64,000 bases of DNA from Salvia splendens. Taxonomy: Eukaryota; Streptophyta; Magnoliopsida; Lamiales; Lamiaceae. The position numbers were made by a program, and so were the translations under genes. This document shows, piece after piece, positions 20,699 through 31,920 of the stretch. The DNA lies in NCBI RefSeq assembly GCF_004379255.2, contig NC_056049.1:5394001-5458000 (forward strand), in the 5' to 3' direction. Every line of letters starts with the position of its first letter. Positions within the stretch are counted from its first letter, which is position 1. Below the pieces are notes generated by a model, which saw nothing but the letters and a program-made list of their open reading frames with translations, searched no databases and had not been told where the DNA came from.

Positions 20699-21987
20699 AT
20701 GGATCCTAAGCACTCCGGAAATGTTCTCAAGTATATCTCCTTTGCCTGATCAACCATTCTGTTTCACCAACTTCTTCTTGCTATGCTAAAAAACTTCTTA
20801 TTTGGTTGCTTAACAATTGGCAGGCATTTGGAGAAGCAAAAGGAGCTTTTGATGGAAGTATACAGGTCGATGTCTCATGAACTGCGCGGAATGCAGGTAC
20901 TCTCATTCGTCTTGATTTCAAACTTTGCCTCTCCTGTCTCCTCCTACGTCACTGCATTCAAATAGATTGGCACTAATTCGAATGTGATTAATGAAATTAT
21001 TTGTTATGTAGGCTTTGGTGCTATTAATTGTAGAGTGTTATGTATATACATGGTAAAGAGGAGGTGCTCACTTAACTTAATAGTAATTTGTAAATGTATG
21101 TAGGTAGAGGAAGAAATGATAATGCGCAAGTATTATGAGTTTATGACTGCACAAGAGAAGGTATGTTTCTTGCTTCTCTTTGCATTGAGTATTATTTAGT
21201 GAACAGTATTGATTCTTAAGGATCTTTGTACCTTGGTTTAGTTAGATGTTCCTGTAAGTTCTGACTTCTGCATTATGTATAACGTAGGTTTCAGGATAGC
21301 TTTTATCGCATATGGAACTGAATTTGTCTTAGAAAATCTCGTGTGGTGATGATCTCGGAGTGAAAGAAAGTATGTGTTGCATCTTTTGCTCTTTCTTGCA
21401 TAAATTGTCCATGGTATGACTGCAAATTGTATTCCAGTTGATTTCTAATGATCATGGCATCATGCTCGTTAAATTCTGCATTTCCATATTAAGCACCTTC
21501 TTCATTTATTCAAAATCTAAATCAGAATGATATGGTTGCAGTTTAAATATATGAGGGCAACAATCAGCAAATGAACTTTGGCAGAACGATAAATGTGTCC
21601 CTACTTCTTTTTCTAAGCATTCAGCTAAGTAATGGATTCTTGAGAGTATGTTAAGTTTAAATGCTCATCTTGCATATGGCTACAATCCTTTTCTAGCTCT
21701 GAGTAGGTTTAGACATAGTGTATTGATATTTGAAATTAACAGGACAATAACTGCACATTTATATTCACATCAGAGGAAAATGGTGTCTGCATTGGTATGG
21801 ATTATATCAGATCTCAGCTAGTACACAACTCCATAATTTCATGCTACTCGTTTTAACTTCACAGCTAACTGGAAAAATGGCCTTTCTGCAGAAAACTAGT
21901 GCCGATGTTAAAGAGAACGATAACGAAAACGAAGAACCTAGTGAAGCTGGAGCATTGGTTGTTGCTAGCAAGGAAGAACAATCATGA
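20699..21987 (+). CDS. Small conserved plant protein of unknown function, copy 2
   Basis: Four coding exons with good splice sites: 20699-20730, 20824-20896, 21104-21160, 21892-21987. They predict 85 aa. The protein begins MDPKHSGNVLKHLEKQKELL, continues YRSMSHELRGMQVEEEMIMRKYYEFMTAQEK, and ends in an acidic Asn/Glu-rich stretch and ASKEEQS. The central ~45 residues are heptad-like and probably helical; there is no signal peptide or membrane segment. The 5' leader (20380-20690) and introns closely match copy 1, so the pair arose by a fairly recent local duplication. I do not assign a function. Every exon is well supported by its conservation in copy 1. Confidence 0.75.
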
Positions 21988-22212
21988 CCCTCTTTGATAT
22001 GCTTAATTCCTTCAATGTAGTGTTAGCTTAACCAAGTTTATTAGCTTGTTTCTTTGCATCTAAAAGTGAGCAATCTCTGTTCCATTTCTTTGGGTGTTAA
22101 AAACGAGCAAAATAGATCAAACTAGGGCTGTGTGCTTTATCACTTTTCTAACCAGACAATAATTTGAACTTTGCTTTTGCTTTTTAAAACTTTGCTCCCA
22201 ACTTCATCATAG

Positions 22213-22274
22213 TTATAATGCAATGCATGATTGTGTACTAAACTTATAATGCAATGCATGATTGTGTACTAAAC
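22213..22274. repeat. Two-copy 31-bp tandem repeat
   Basis: TTATAATGCAATGCATGATT plus 11 more bases occurs twice, head to tail, at 22213 and 22244. It lies downstream of the small gene and has no clear role. Confidence 0.85.
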
Positions 22275-22507
22275 TATGTTGCTCATAAAATTTAAAACTA
22301 CTTGAAGCTGAACAAAGGTAAAATAAAGCACATAAGAAACAGTACTAACCAAGTACAGAACAAGATTACACATATATCACACGGAATATCAAAGCAATCC
22401 TAAGCTCTATGATTACTGATAATTGATTCAACTAAATACCGCAAAAGTTGTCACCAAAAGTCTGCAGCTCCAAGACAGAAGAAGCCCACAGCTCTATCTT
22501 CACTTCA

Positions 22508-23689
22508 CTAGGAAAGGGCGAATCTGCAGTGACCATAACCTGCAATTAACAGAATCAATTATGCAGGTAATTAGGCTCATTTATGTGCTCAAACAGTAAT
22601 GAGATGGTTACTCGGATCAGAGGTGATGATCATGGCCGTGCCGCCGAAGCCACAAGTGCCACCATTGGCCTTCGTCTTCTGCCAGTAGCTATTGAAGGCA
22701 TACGAGGCGTGAGCCACCACCGTGTCCGGGTAATAGCAGTTCCCGTCTTCCTTGATTGCATCGCAGTCGACATCCCCTTCCCCGCACGCGTAATCCAGCG
22801 CCTCCTGCAGCGTCTCCGCCGGCACACTGGGCTTTGCCACGCACCACGTCCCGTGGACGTGGTGCGCGTGCGGTGGGAGCGGCGCCGGCGCCACCCCCAC
22901 CGAGCGAGACGGGTCGCACGGCGGCAAATGCGGCCCGTACAACGGAGGGCTCGCCATCGGCGAAATGTACGGTGCCGGCACGTGGTAGTTCGGCTGCGGC
23001 GGGATGGTTCCCACCAACGGAGGCAGAGCGAATGTCGGGATCGAAGGCGCCGGCCGCGGTGGGAATGGATTCGGATTCTTCACCTTGTGAGTGAGCTGTC
23101 TCCTTACATTGCTCATAATCATAGAAACCCCAAGATTTTTCATGGCGTTGGAGTGGGATTTCTCCAGAGCTGGTTGTGGAGGGTGCACAACATAAGGAGA
23201 CTTGACTCCTTCCAAGAAGGTAAGCAAGGGTTTGATGTAGCTCTGTGCCACGTCATCTCTGTAAGATTTTGACAGTGGATCCAGACAGTCGGAGGAGAAG
23301 GCGGCGGCGGGTTTGATTTGGTGGTGCAGAGCCCATCTAGTGAGGGAGTGGTGGAGGTTCTTGACAGCTGGAAGGAGCAAACCGAAGTTGTGGTGCTGGT
23401 CTCTGCGGCATAGCACGTTGCGGCCGACGACGATGGTGGTGATGTTGGTGGAGGGGTAGTGGGGAAGAACGTAGGTTCGCAGCCAGTTTTCTGCGGCGAG
23501 GACGCTGGCTGAGACGTTCTTGAGGTGGGGGAGTTCCACGTGGACGGCGGCGGAGGGGGGCTCTTGAGAGTTAGCTGCAGAGGGGGGAATGAGTTAGTTC
23601 GAGGAGAATGAAGAGACAATGTGAAGAAGATTCTTACCGGTGAAAGTGAAACAGAGGAGGGAGAAGAAGAGAGAGAGCAAGACAGCCAT
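22508..23689 (-). CDS. Secreted X8 (CBM43) protein with degenerate GH17 region
   Basis: Exons 23689-23638, 23574-22612 and 22539-22508 give 348 aa, in phase. Residues 1-20 are a signal peptide (MAVLLSLFFSLLCF). Residues ~25-150 resemble the middle of a GH17 beta-1,3-glucanase, but the segment aligned with the catalytic VGNEVL reads VGRNVLC, so the Glu is lost. A Pro-rich linker (PPRPAPSIPTFALPPL and following) leads to a C-terminal X8/CBM43 module (GTWCVAKPS, DYACGEGDVDCDAI, CYYPDTVVAHASYAFNSYW, CGFGGTA). The last tiny exon supplies SYGHCRFALS with the final disulphide Cys; intron retention would replace it with SNHLITV. There is no hydrophobic GPI signal. It probably binds callose or beta-1,3-glucan in the wall and is not catalytic. 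Confidence 0.88.
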
Positions 23690-25103
23690 TTTCACTTGCT
23701 GGGGTGCCGGAGAGTGGAGAACAGCTTGAGGAAACACACACTCTCTCTGAATTGGTGTGTCTGACATTCAACGCTGTACTTTATTTGGAGGTACGAAGGG
23801 GTGGGTGAAAAGTAAATTTGAAATGGTGAAAAGTTGGATATTTCAATTAGTTACTGCATGCATAAAGTAAAGGGAGTGGTAATGAAATAACGAAAAAAGT
23901 GATGGGGCGGTAAAAAGAGTGAGACGAGACGATACAATAGAAAAAGAAATAAAGTAGTGTCAGAATGCAAAGGAGATTTGGGGAAGTGTAGAGGGAAAGA
24001 CATATTTGGGAACTGTGTATAAAGCCCAGGGCCCATGCCACACAGCCAAAAACATAACACAAATATGGAGGATAAAAATATGTTTACCGATGTTTTTCAA
24101 ATATATCAACATTCAAATTGTATCTGCCTTTCATCATTGTAACAATAATGTGTATAGGAAAATTCTTTGAGCTTGGATATACTATGTATTAGGGTGGACT
24201 TAGGAGCATAACATTGCACAAGAGATAGCCATCCATCCTGACTGAAAAAGTGCATTAGGTTGTCCACGCGGTCCACGACTCCTCCACGTGAGACCAATCC
24301 ACCCCACACACGGCGAAATGCCGTGCCACCCAGTGGTGGCCACGGCTGCATTCTAAAGGTTACTACGGCCTCCAAAGCTCTTTAAGTGGTATTTTATTAG
24401 TATTATTTTAAAAAATAATAGCACTAAAAATTTACAAGGACTCGTACTTAAAATTAAGGCCATATACGCCATCGTTAGAAGAATATGTTTGATGATGGTT
24501 CTCTTTTATAGAGTATTTTACTATGTTTTCTTCTATTTTTCTATTGTGAGACAAAACTCTTTGTTTCGTAACTACATTTTACAAAGAAGTTGGTTTTATT
24601 TTTTAATGTGGGAGAAAGTTGGATTTGCAACTACATAACTTCTTTCTGAATATTATGTCAAGTGTATCATATCTACCACTTCAATCAGTACAGTATGCAT
24701 GCGTAATATCATTTCTTATAATATTATGGCATAATAATTAAAATATTACGTGCATCGGTATACATGCACGATATGCATCCATCTCCATTCTCCAGTAAGA
24801 CTTAAATAATTGGCCAAGTGCATACATGCGAAGATATATTAAATTAAAGTCTTATATGCTATATAAAGGGAGACTTGTTTGGAAAATTTACAGAAGTGCT
24901 ACTGGACCCACATTTGGGCAGAAAACATCATAAAATTTTGTCAGCATCTTAGCTTAATTTTTAATATCTTATTGTAAAAGTCAGTTTATTCAATGTGGAT
25001 CTTATGTGTGATTAGTGTTATATGGACCGATAATACTATGTAGGTGTGCAGCCTATTTCTATTAAATTTGCATAGGCTTCATAAAAAACATCACAATTCT
25101 ATT

Positions 25104-25130
<27 letters not shown>
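23690..25130. other. Upstream region of the X8 gene and intergenic DNA
   Basis: The proximal part (23690-24060) is the likely promoter and leader of the minus-strand X8 gene. A GC-richer island at 24240-24380 (CCACGCGG, CCACGTGAGACC) resembles MITE interiors, but I could not pair its ends. The remainder is AT-rich, ending in a (TA)n run at 25107-25134. Confidence 0.5.
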
Positions 25131-25135
<5 letters not shown>

Positions 25136-25139
<4 letters not shown>

Positions 25140-25342
25140 TACATTAGTGTGCTAACTAATTTATAGAAATAACTTTCAATATTGTGTATTAAAATTATCA
25201 ACACAAAGACATAATTTATCAACACAAGAAAGATTGATAAATTTGTGTATTTGTGTTGATAAATTTATGTCTTTTTGTTGATATTTTTAACATACAAAAT
25301 TGATATTTAATTATTAGTTATTACTATAAAAAGTTAGTATTT

Positions 25343-25350
<8 letters not shown>
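25136..25350. mobile_element. Foldback MITE between two (TA)n runs
   Basis: Inverted halves: TTATCAACACAAAGACATAA-type words on the left pair with TTATGTCTTTTTGTTGAT on the right, around a centre near 25240. Both sides are (TA)n. It shares vocabulary with the foldback at 147-360. No ORF. Confidence 0.72.
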
Positions 25351-25393
<43 letters not shown>

Positions 25394-25395
<2 letters not shown>

Positions 25396-27022
25396 GAGCG
25401 TTATTCTCCTTTTCACATCTTAGATCATTTTTCCTTCTTAATATTACGCGTTAGATCTAAGGCATCAACGGATCTGATTGATTCTATAAAACTGGTTCCG
25501 TGTTGCATTATAGAAGGTGGTTGTATGCATTACAGGGTTATTATTGACATTTGACGGAAAAGTAACTGCCACATTTTGGTATCTGCGAATAATGCACCAC
25601 ATGGTCACGAGTAATGCATATAATTGACTATATAATGCACAATGCACAATATGTGAACTGCAATGCATACGAATAAGATGTACCATGTTATGATGTTTGG
25701 ACACACGTTTCTTGTTTCCCCTAAGAGTTTAATAAGCTTAGGGGCTAGGGTATAGTACGTAGACACGTACGTAATCTTCACATGATAACGAGTAATGGAT
25801 ATAATTGACTATATAATGCACAATTTGTGAACTGCAATGCATACGAACAAGATGTGCTGTGTTATGATGTTTGACACACGTTTCTTGTTTCCCCTAAGGG
25901 TTTAATAAGCTTAGGGGCTAGGGTATAGTACGTACGCATTAATAACAAATTATAAAACGATACGAATAATTCACCAAATTGTCACGAGTAATGGATGTTA
26001 TTAACTATATAATGCACAATATGTGAACTGCAATGCATACGAATAAGATGTACCATGTTATGATGTTTGACACACGTTTCTTGTTTCCCCTAAGGGTTTA
26101 ATAAGCTTAGGGGCTAGGATATAGTACGTAGACATTACTAACAAATTGTTGTTATTGGAATATACGTATGTGCATTATTTGGTTTAGGTAGTGCATTATG
26201 TAGCTGTTAATTGTCATTATCTCAGTATATTATGCATTATTAGAGGTATTGTGTATATGGGTTAATCAACGGATTGAAGATTACATACGTGCATTTAGTA
26301 ATGTCTACGTACTATACCCTAGCCCCTAAGCTTATTAAACCCTTAGGGGAAATAAGAAACGTGTGTCAAACATCATAACATGGTACATCTTATTCGTATG
26401 CATTGCAGTTCACATATTGTGCATTATATAGTTAATAACATCCATTACTCGTGACAATTTGGTGAATTATTCGTATCGTTTTATAATTTGTTATTAATGC
26501 GTACGTACTATACCCTAGCCCCTAAGCTTATTAAACCCTTAGGGGAAACAAGAAACGTGTGTCAAACATCATAACACAGCACATCTTGTTCGTATGCATT
26601 GCAGTTCACAAATTGTGCATTATATAGTCAATTATATCCATTACTCGTTATCATGTGAAGATTACATACGTGTCTACGTACTATACCCTAGCCCCTAAGC
26701 TTATTAAACCCTTAGGGGAAACAAGAAACGTGTGTCAAACATCATAACACAACACATCTTGTTCGTATGCATTGCAGTTCACATATTGTGCATTATATAG
26801 GCAATTATATGCATTACTTGTGACCATGTGGTGCATTATTCGTAGCGGTTTCCAGCCATTATTAGATTACTATTGTACCCTCATAATGCACAAAATAGGA
26901 CAAATAATGCAACACGGGATTAATTACCCAATGTTGATCTTGACCGTCCATTTCTCTAATCTAATGGCTGATATTAAGAAGGAAAAAGGAGGAAATATAG
27001 GAAAAGGAAATGAATACATCCC
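25394..27022. mobile_element. Large foldback element, copy A (1.6 kb)
   Basis: Starts GGGAGCGTTATTCTCC and ends GAATACATCCC, with (TA)n on both sides. The left half holds three ~200-bp direct repeats whose core is CCCCTAAGGGTTTAATAAGC and GGGGCTAGGGTATAGTACGT. The right half holds three copies of the same unit in the opposite direction, meeting near 26230. Transcripts would form a very long hairpin. No protein-like ORF; the short reading frames arise from the repeats. A second copy lies at 30056-31680. Confidence 0.85.
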
Positions 27023-27038
27023 TATATATATATATATA

Positions 27039-29208
27039 GTCGTGATCATATGATAACCCCTAAATATCGTAATAACCCTATAACCAAATCTGGACCACAC
27101 ATATTTCTAATCATGCGGTTGAGATTCAAACTTAGATTTACTTCATAAAAAAAAAGCGCGGGGCTCATTTAATTTCTGAATTTCGCCAAATATCACGTAA
27201 AATGATAAAATGATAGGTTTATTGCATAGAATGATAGTTTTGAATTTTACTTCATAAAAAAAAGCGTGGGGGTAAAATTGTCATTTCCCTCATTTAATTT
27301 CTGAATTTCACCAAATATCACGTAAAATGATAAAATGATAAAATGATAGGATTATTGCATAGAATGATAATTTTGCCGGATAGAATGATACTCTGGGTTG
27401 ATAAAATGATACTTTTGACTAACTGATAAAATGATAGGTTTATTGCATAGAATGATAGTTTTGCCGGATAGAATGATACTCTGAGTTGATAAAATGATAC
27501 TTTTGACTGACTGATAAAATGATAGGTTTATTGCATAGAATGATAGTTTTGCCGGATAGAATGATACTCTGAGTTGATAAAATGATACTTTTGACTGACT
27601 GATAAAATGATAAAATGATAGGTTTATTGCATAGAATGATAGTTTTTCCGGATAGAATGATACTCTGAGTTGATAAAATGATACTTTTAGCTTATAAATG
27701 TTAGTTTACTGCATAAAATGATAGTTTTGCTGGATAGAATGATACTTTCAGCCGATAGAATGATAGTTTTGCCGGGTAGAATGATACTTTCAGCCGATAG
27801 AATGATAGGTATTTTTGGTGTATAAAATGACATTTTTGTTTAATAAAATGATACTTTTACCTGATAAAATGATAATCTAAGCGGATAAAATTACAGAAAC
27901 CTTATAAAAATGATAGTTTTTCGGGATAGAATGATACTCTGAGTTGATAAAATGATACTTTTAGCTTATAAATGTTAGGTTTACTGCATAAAATGATAGT
28001 TTTGCCGGATAGAATGATACTTTCAGCCGATAGAATGATAGTTTTGCCGGGTATAATGATACTTTCAGCCGATAGAATGATAGGTATTTTTGGTGTATAA
28101 AATGACATTTTTGTTTAATAAAATGATACTTTTACCTGATAAAATGATCATCTAAGCGGATAAAATGACAGTAACCTTATAAAAATGATACTCTGAGTTG
28201 ATAAAATGATACGTTTACTGCTTTGTAGGTTTGTATATTATGTATTGTGCCGATTATATTAGGTTTATTGCATAGAATGATAGTTTTGCCGGATAGAATG
28301 ATACTCTGAGTTGATAAAATGATACTTTTGACTGACTGATAAAATGATAAATTGATATATGTTAGGTTTATTGCATAGAATGATAGTTTTGCCGGATAGA
28401 ATGATACTCTGAGTTGATAAAATGATACTTTTGACTGACTAATAAAATGATAAAATGATAGGTTTATTGCATAGAATGATAGTTTTGCCGGATAGAATGA
28501 TACTCTGAGTTGATAAAATGATACTTTTGACTGACTGATAAAATGATATATGTTAGGTTTATTGCATAGAATGATAGTTTTGCCGGATTGAATGATACTT
28601 TCAGCCGATAGAATGATAGTTTTGTCGGGTAGAATGATACTTTCAGCCGATAGAATGATAGGTATTTTTGGTGTATAAAATGACATTTTTGTTTAATAAA
28701 ATGATACTTTTACCTTATAAAATGATAATCTAAGCGGATAAAATGACAGTAACCTTATAAAAATGATACTCTGAGTTGATAAAATGATACGCTTACTGCT
28801 TTGTGATAAAATGATAGGTTTATTTCATAGAATGATAGTTTTGCCAGATAGAATGATACTCTAAGTTGATAAAATGATACTTTTGACTGACTGATAAAAT
28901 GATAAAATGATATATGTTAGGTTTATTGCATAGAATGATAGTTTTGCCGGATAGAATGATACTCTGAGTTGATAAAATGATACTTTTGACTGACTGATAA
29001 ATGATAAAATGAGCGAAATTCAGAAATTAAATGAGCGAAATTTGGATACGTAAATTTTATCATGAGCGAAATGACATATTTACCCCAGCGCTTTTTTTTA
29101 TGAAGTAAATCTAAGTTTGAATCTAGACCGCGTGATTTTAAAAATGTGTGGTCCAGATTTAGTTATATGGTTATTACGGAAATTGGGGTTATCATTATAA
29201 TGCACCCC
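27039..29208. mobile_element. TIR element B with minisatellite interior
   Basis: About 130 bp at each end are inverted copies: GATAACCCCTAAATATCGTA and ATCTGGACCACACAT on the left, mirrored by ATGTGTGGTCCAGAT and GGTTATCATTATAATGCACC on the right. The ends are bounded by (TA)n that is shared with neighbouring elements. The interior (27200-29010) is a variable minisatellite. There is no transposase, so it is non-autonomous and of unassigned superfamily. Confidence 0.82.
27200..29010. repeat. GATAAAATGATA-type minisatellite
   Basis: Higher-order units of roughly 85-90 bp built from short words (GATAAAATGATACTTTT, CATAGAATGATAGTTTTGCC, GGATAGAATGATACTCTGAG) in many variant copies. Frequent stop-free stretches on the minus strand give repetitive 'SFYPAKLSFY'-like translations, which I regard as artefacts. 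Confidence 0.92.
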
Positions 29209-29245
29209 TATATATATATATTAATTAACACACACACACATACAC

Positions 29246-29284
<39 letters not shown>

Positions 29285-29353
29285 CCCTATAAAAAGTTAG
29301 TATTTGATTCAGTTAAATGTTTGGACAATATTTATGTGAAGGACCCTAACACA

Positions 29354-29400
<47 letters not shown>

Positions 29401-29404
<4 letters not shown>

Positions 29405-29888
29405 GACAGTAACCTTATAAAAATGATACTCTGAGTTGATAAAATGATACGCTTACTGCTTTGTGATAAAATGATAGGGTTATTTCATAGAATGATAGTT
29501 TTGCCAGATAGAATGATACTCTAAGTTGATAAAATGATACTTTTGACTGACTGATAAAATGATAAAATGATATATGTTAGGTTTATTGCATAGAATGATA
29601 GTTTTGCCGGATAGAATGATACTCTGAGTTGATAAAATGATACTTTTGACTGACTGATAAAATGATAAAATGAGCGAAATTCAGAAATTAAATGAGCGAA
29701 ATTTGGATACGTAAATTTTATCATGAGCGAAATGACATATTTACCCCAGCGCTTTTTTTTATGAAGTAAATCTAAGTTTGAATCTAGACCGCGTGATTTT
29801 AAAAATGTGTGGTCCAGATTTAGTTATATGGTTATTACGGAAATTGGGGTTATCATTATAATGCACCCCTATATATATATATTAATTA

Positions 29889-29947
<59 letters not shown>

Positions 29948-30016
29948 CCCTATAAAAAGTTAGTATTTGATTCAGTTAAATGTTTGGACAATATTTATGT
30001 GAAGGACCCTAACACA

Positions 30017-30055
<39 letters not shown>
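29401..30055. repeat. Tandem duplicate of the right end of element B
   Basis: Sequence from AAATGACAGTAACC at 28741 to the (TA)n ending at about 29400 is repeated almost exactly from 29401, an offset of 660-661 bp. It includes the right TIR of element B (ending near 29869), a CA repeat, and the AAGTTAGTATTTGATTCAG and GAAGGACCCTAACACAACC flank. The breakpoints lie in (TA)n, which suggests unequal exchange or replication slippage there. Confidence 0.9.
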
Positions 30056-30057
<2 letters not shown>

Positions 30058-31677
30058 GAGCGTTATTCTCCTTTTCACATCTTAGATCATTTTTTCCTTC
30101 TTAATATTACGCGTTAGATCTAAGGCATCAACGGATCAGATTGATTCTATAAAACTGGTTCCGTGTTGCATTATAGAAGGTGGTTGTATGCATTACAGGG
30201 TTATTATTGACATTTGACGGAAAAGTAACTGCCACATTTTGGTATCTGCGAATAATGCACCACATGGTCACGAGTAATGCATATAATTGACTATATAATG
30301 CACAATATGTGAACTGCAATGCATACGAATAAGATGTACCACCATGTTATGATGTTTGGACACACGTTTCTTGTTTCCCCTAAGGGTTTAATAAGCATAG
30401 GGGCTAGGGTATAGTACGTAGACACGTATGTAATCTTCACATGGTAACGAGTAATGGATATAATTGACTATATAATGCACAATTTGTGAACTGCAATGCA
30501 TACGAACAAGATGTGCTGTGTTATGATGTTTGACACACGTTTCTTGTTTCCCCTAAGGGTTTAATAAGCTTAGGGGCTAGGGTATAGTACGTACGCATTA
30601 ATAACAAATTATAAAACGATACGAATAATTCATCAAATTGTCACGAGTAATGGATGTTATTAACTATATAATGCACAATATGTGAAATGCAATGCATACG
30701 AATAAGATGTACCATGTTATGATGTTTGACACACGTTTCTTGTTTCCCCTAAGGGTTTAATAAGCTTAGGGGCTAGGGTATAGTACGTAGACATTAATAA
30801 CAAATTGTTGTTATTGGAATATACGTATGTGTATTATTTGGTTTAGGTAGTGCATTATGTAGCTGTTAATTGTCATTATCTCAGTATATTATGCATTATT
30901 AGAGGTATTGTGTATATGGGTTAATCAACGGATTGAAGATTACATACGTGCATTTAGTAATGTCTACGTACTATACCCTAGCCCCTAAGCTTATTAAACC
31001 CTTAGGGGAAACAAGAAACGTGTGTCAAACATCATAACATGGTACATCTTATTCGTATGCATTGCAGTTCACATATTGTGCATTATATAGTTAATAACAT
31101 CCATTACTCGTGACAATTTGGTGAATTATTCGTATCGTTTTATAATTTGTTATTAATGCGTACATACTATACCCTAGCCCCTAAGCTTATTAAACCCTTA
31201 GGGGAAACAAGAAACGTGTGTCAAACATCATAACACGGCACATCTTGTTCGTATGCATTGCAGTTCACAAATTGTGCATTATATAGTCAATTATATCCAT
31301 TACTCGTTACCATGTGAAGATTACATACATGTCTACGTACTATACCCTAGCCCCTAAGCTTATTAACCCTTAGGGGAAACAAGAAACGTGTGTCAAACAT
31401 CATAACACAGCACATCTTGTTCGTATGCATTGCAGTTCACATATTGTGCATTATATAGGAAATTATATGCATTACTCGTGACCATGTGGTGCATTATTCG
31501 TAGCGGTTTCCAGCCATTATTAGATTACTATTGTACCCTCATAATGCACAAAATAGGACAAATAATGCAACACGGGATTAATTACCCAATGTTGATCTTG
31601 ACCGTCCATTTCTCTAATCTAATGGCTGATATTAAGAAGGAAAAAGGAGGAAATATAGGAAAAGGAAATGAATACAT

Positions 31678-31680
<3 letters not shown>
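30056..31680. mobile_element. Large foldback element, copy A'
   Basis: Near-identical to copy A (25394-27022) along its whole length and in the same orientation, with scattered substitutions and small indels (for example TTAACCC for TTAAACCC near 31363). It has the same GGGAGCG start, CATCCC end and (TA)n flanks. Because its non-TA flanks differ from those of copy A, two separate insertions or a complex duplication are both possible. Confidence 0.87.
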
Positions 31681-31711
<31 letters not shown>

Positions 31712-31734
31712 CTTTAATATATTTATATTATATA

Positions 31735-31920
31735 TAATTCGGTTTTTAAATTTTTTGGTTTTTTTCTCGTCTGAATCGAACCGAACCGAAAAACCAAAAT
31801 TTTTGAATTTCATAAACCGAATTGTACCGAAAAACTAAAAAAACAAACTGAATTTCAAATTTTCGATTTGGTTCGGTTCGGATATTCAGTTTTCGATTTT
31901 CGGTTTTTTTCTCACCCCTA
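31735..31920. mobile_element. Truncated hAT-like MITE end
   Basis: Ends CTCACCCCTA, the mirror of a TAGGGGTGAG terminus like that of the hAT MITE at 16623-17175. The interior is rich in AACCGAACCG/CGGTTCGG words. The other end is missing, apparently lost into the (TA)n tract to its left. Confidence 0.55.

Noticed and set aside
22583..23272. Plus-strand Arg/His-rich frame over the X8 gene
   Set aside because: Antisense to a well-supported coding exon; its composition reflects GC-rich codons of the real gene.
24106..24375. A minus-strand 89-codon gene
   Set aside because: It lies in a GC-richer, MITE-like island. No homology style and no paired signals.
27902..28686. Minus-strand reading frames with repetitive SFYPAKLSFYAINLSFY-like translation
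   Set aside because: They are produced by the minisatellite period and change with unit number. The composition is monotonous and there is no start context or homology style, so not a protein.
27200..29700. Possible CRISPR-like or regularly spaced array
   Set aside because: Units are contiguous variants with no unique spacers, and the genome is eukaryotic. It is a minisatellite.
25394..31680. A simple single segmental duplication of A together with B
   Set aside because: Copies A and A' have different non-TA flanks and only the right end of B is duplicated, in between. One duplication event cannot explain the order, so I keep them as separate elements plus a local 660-bp duplication.
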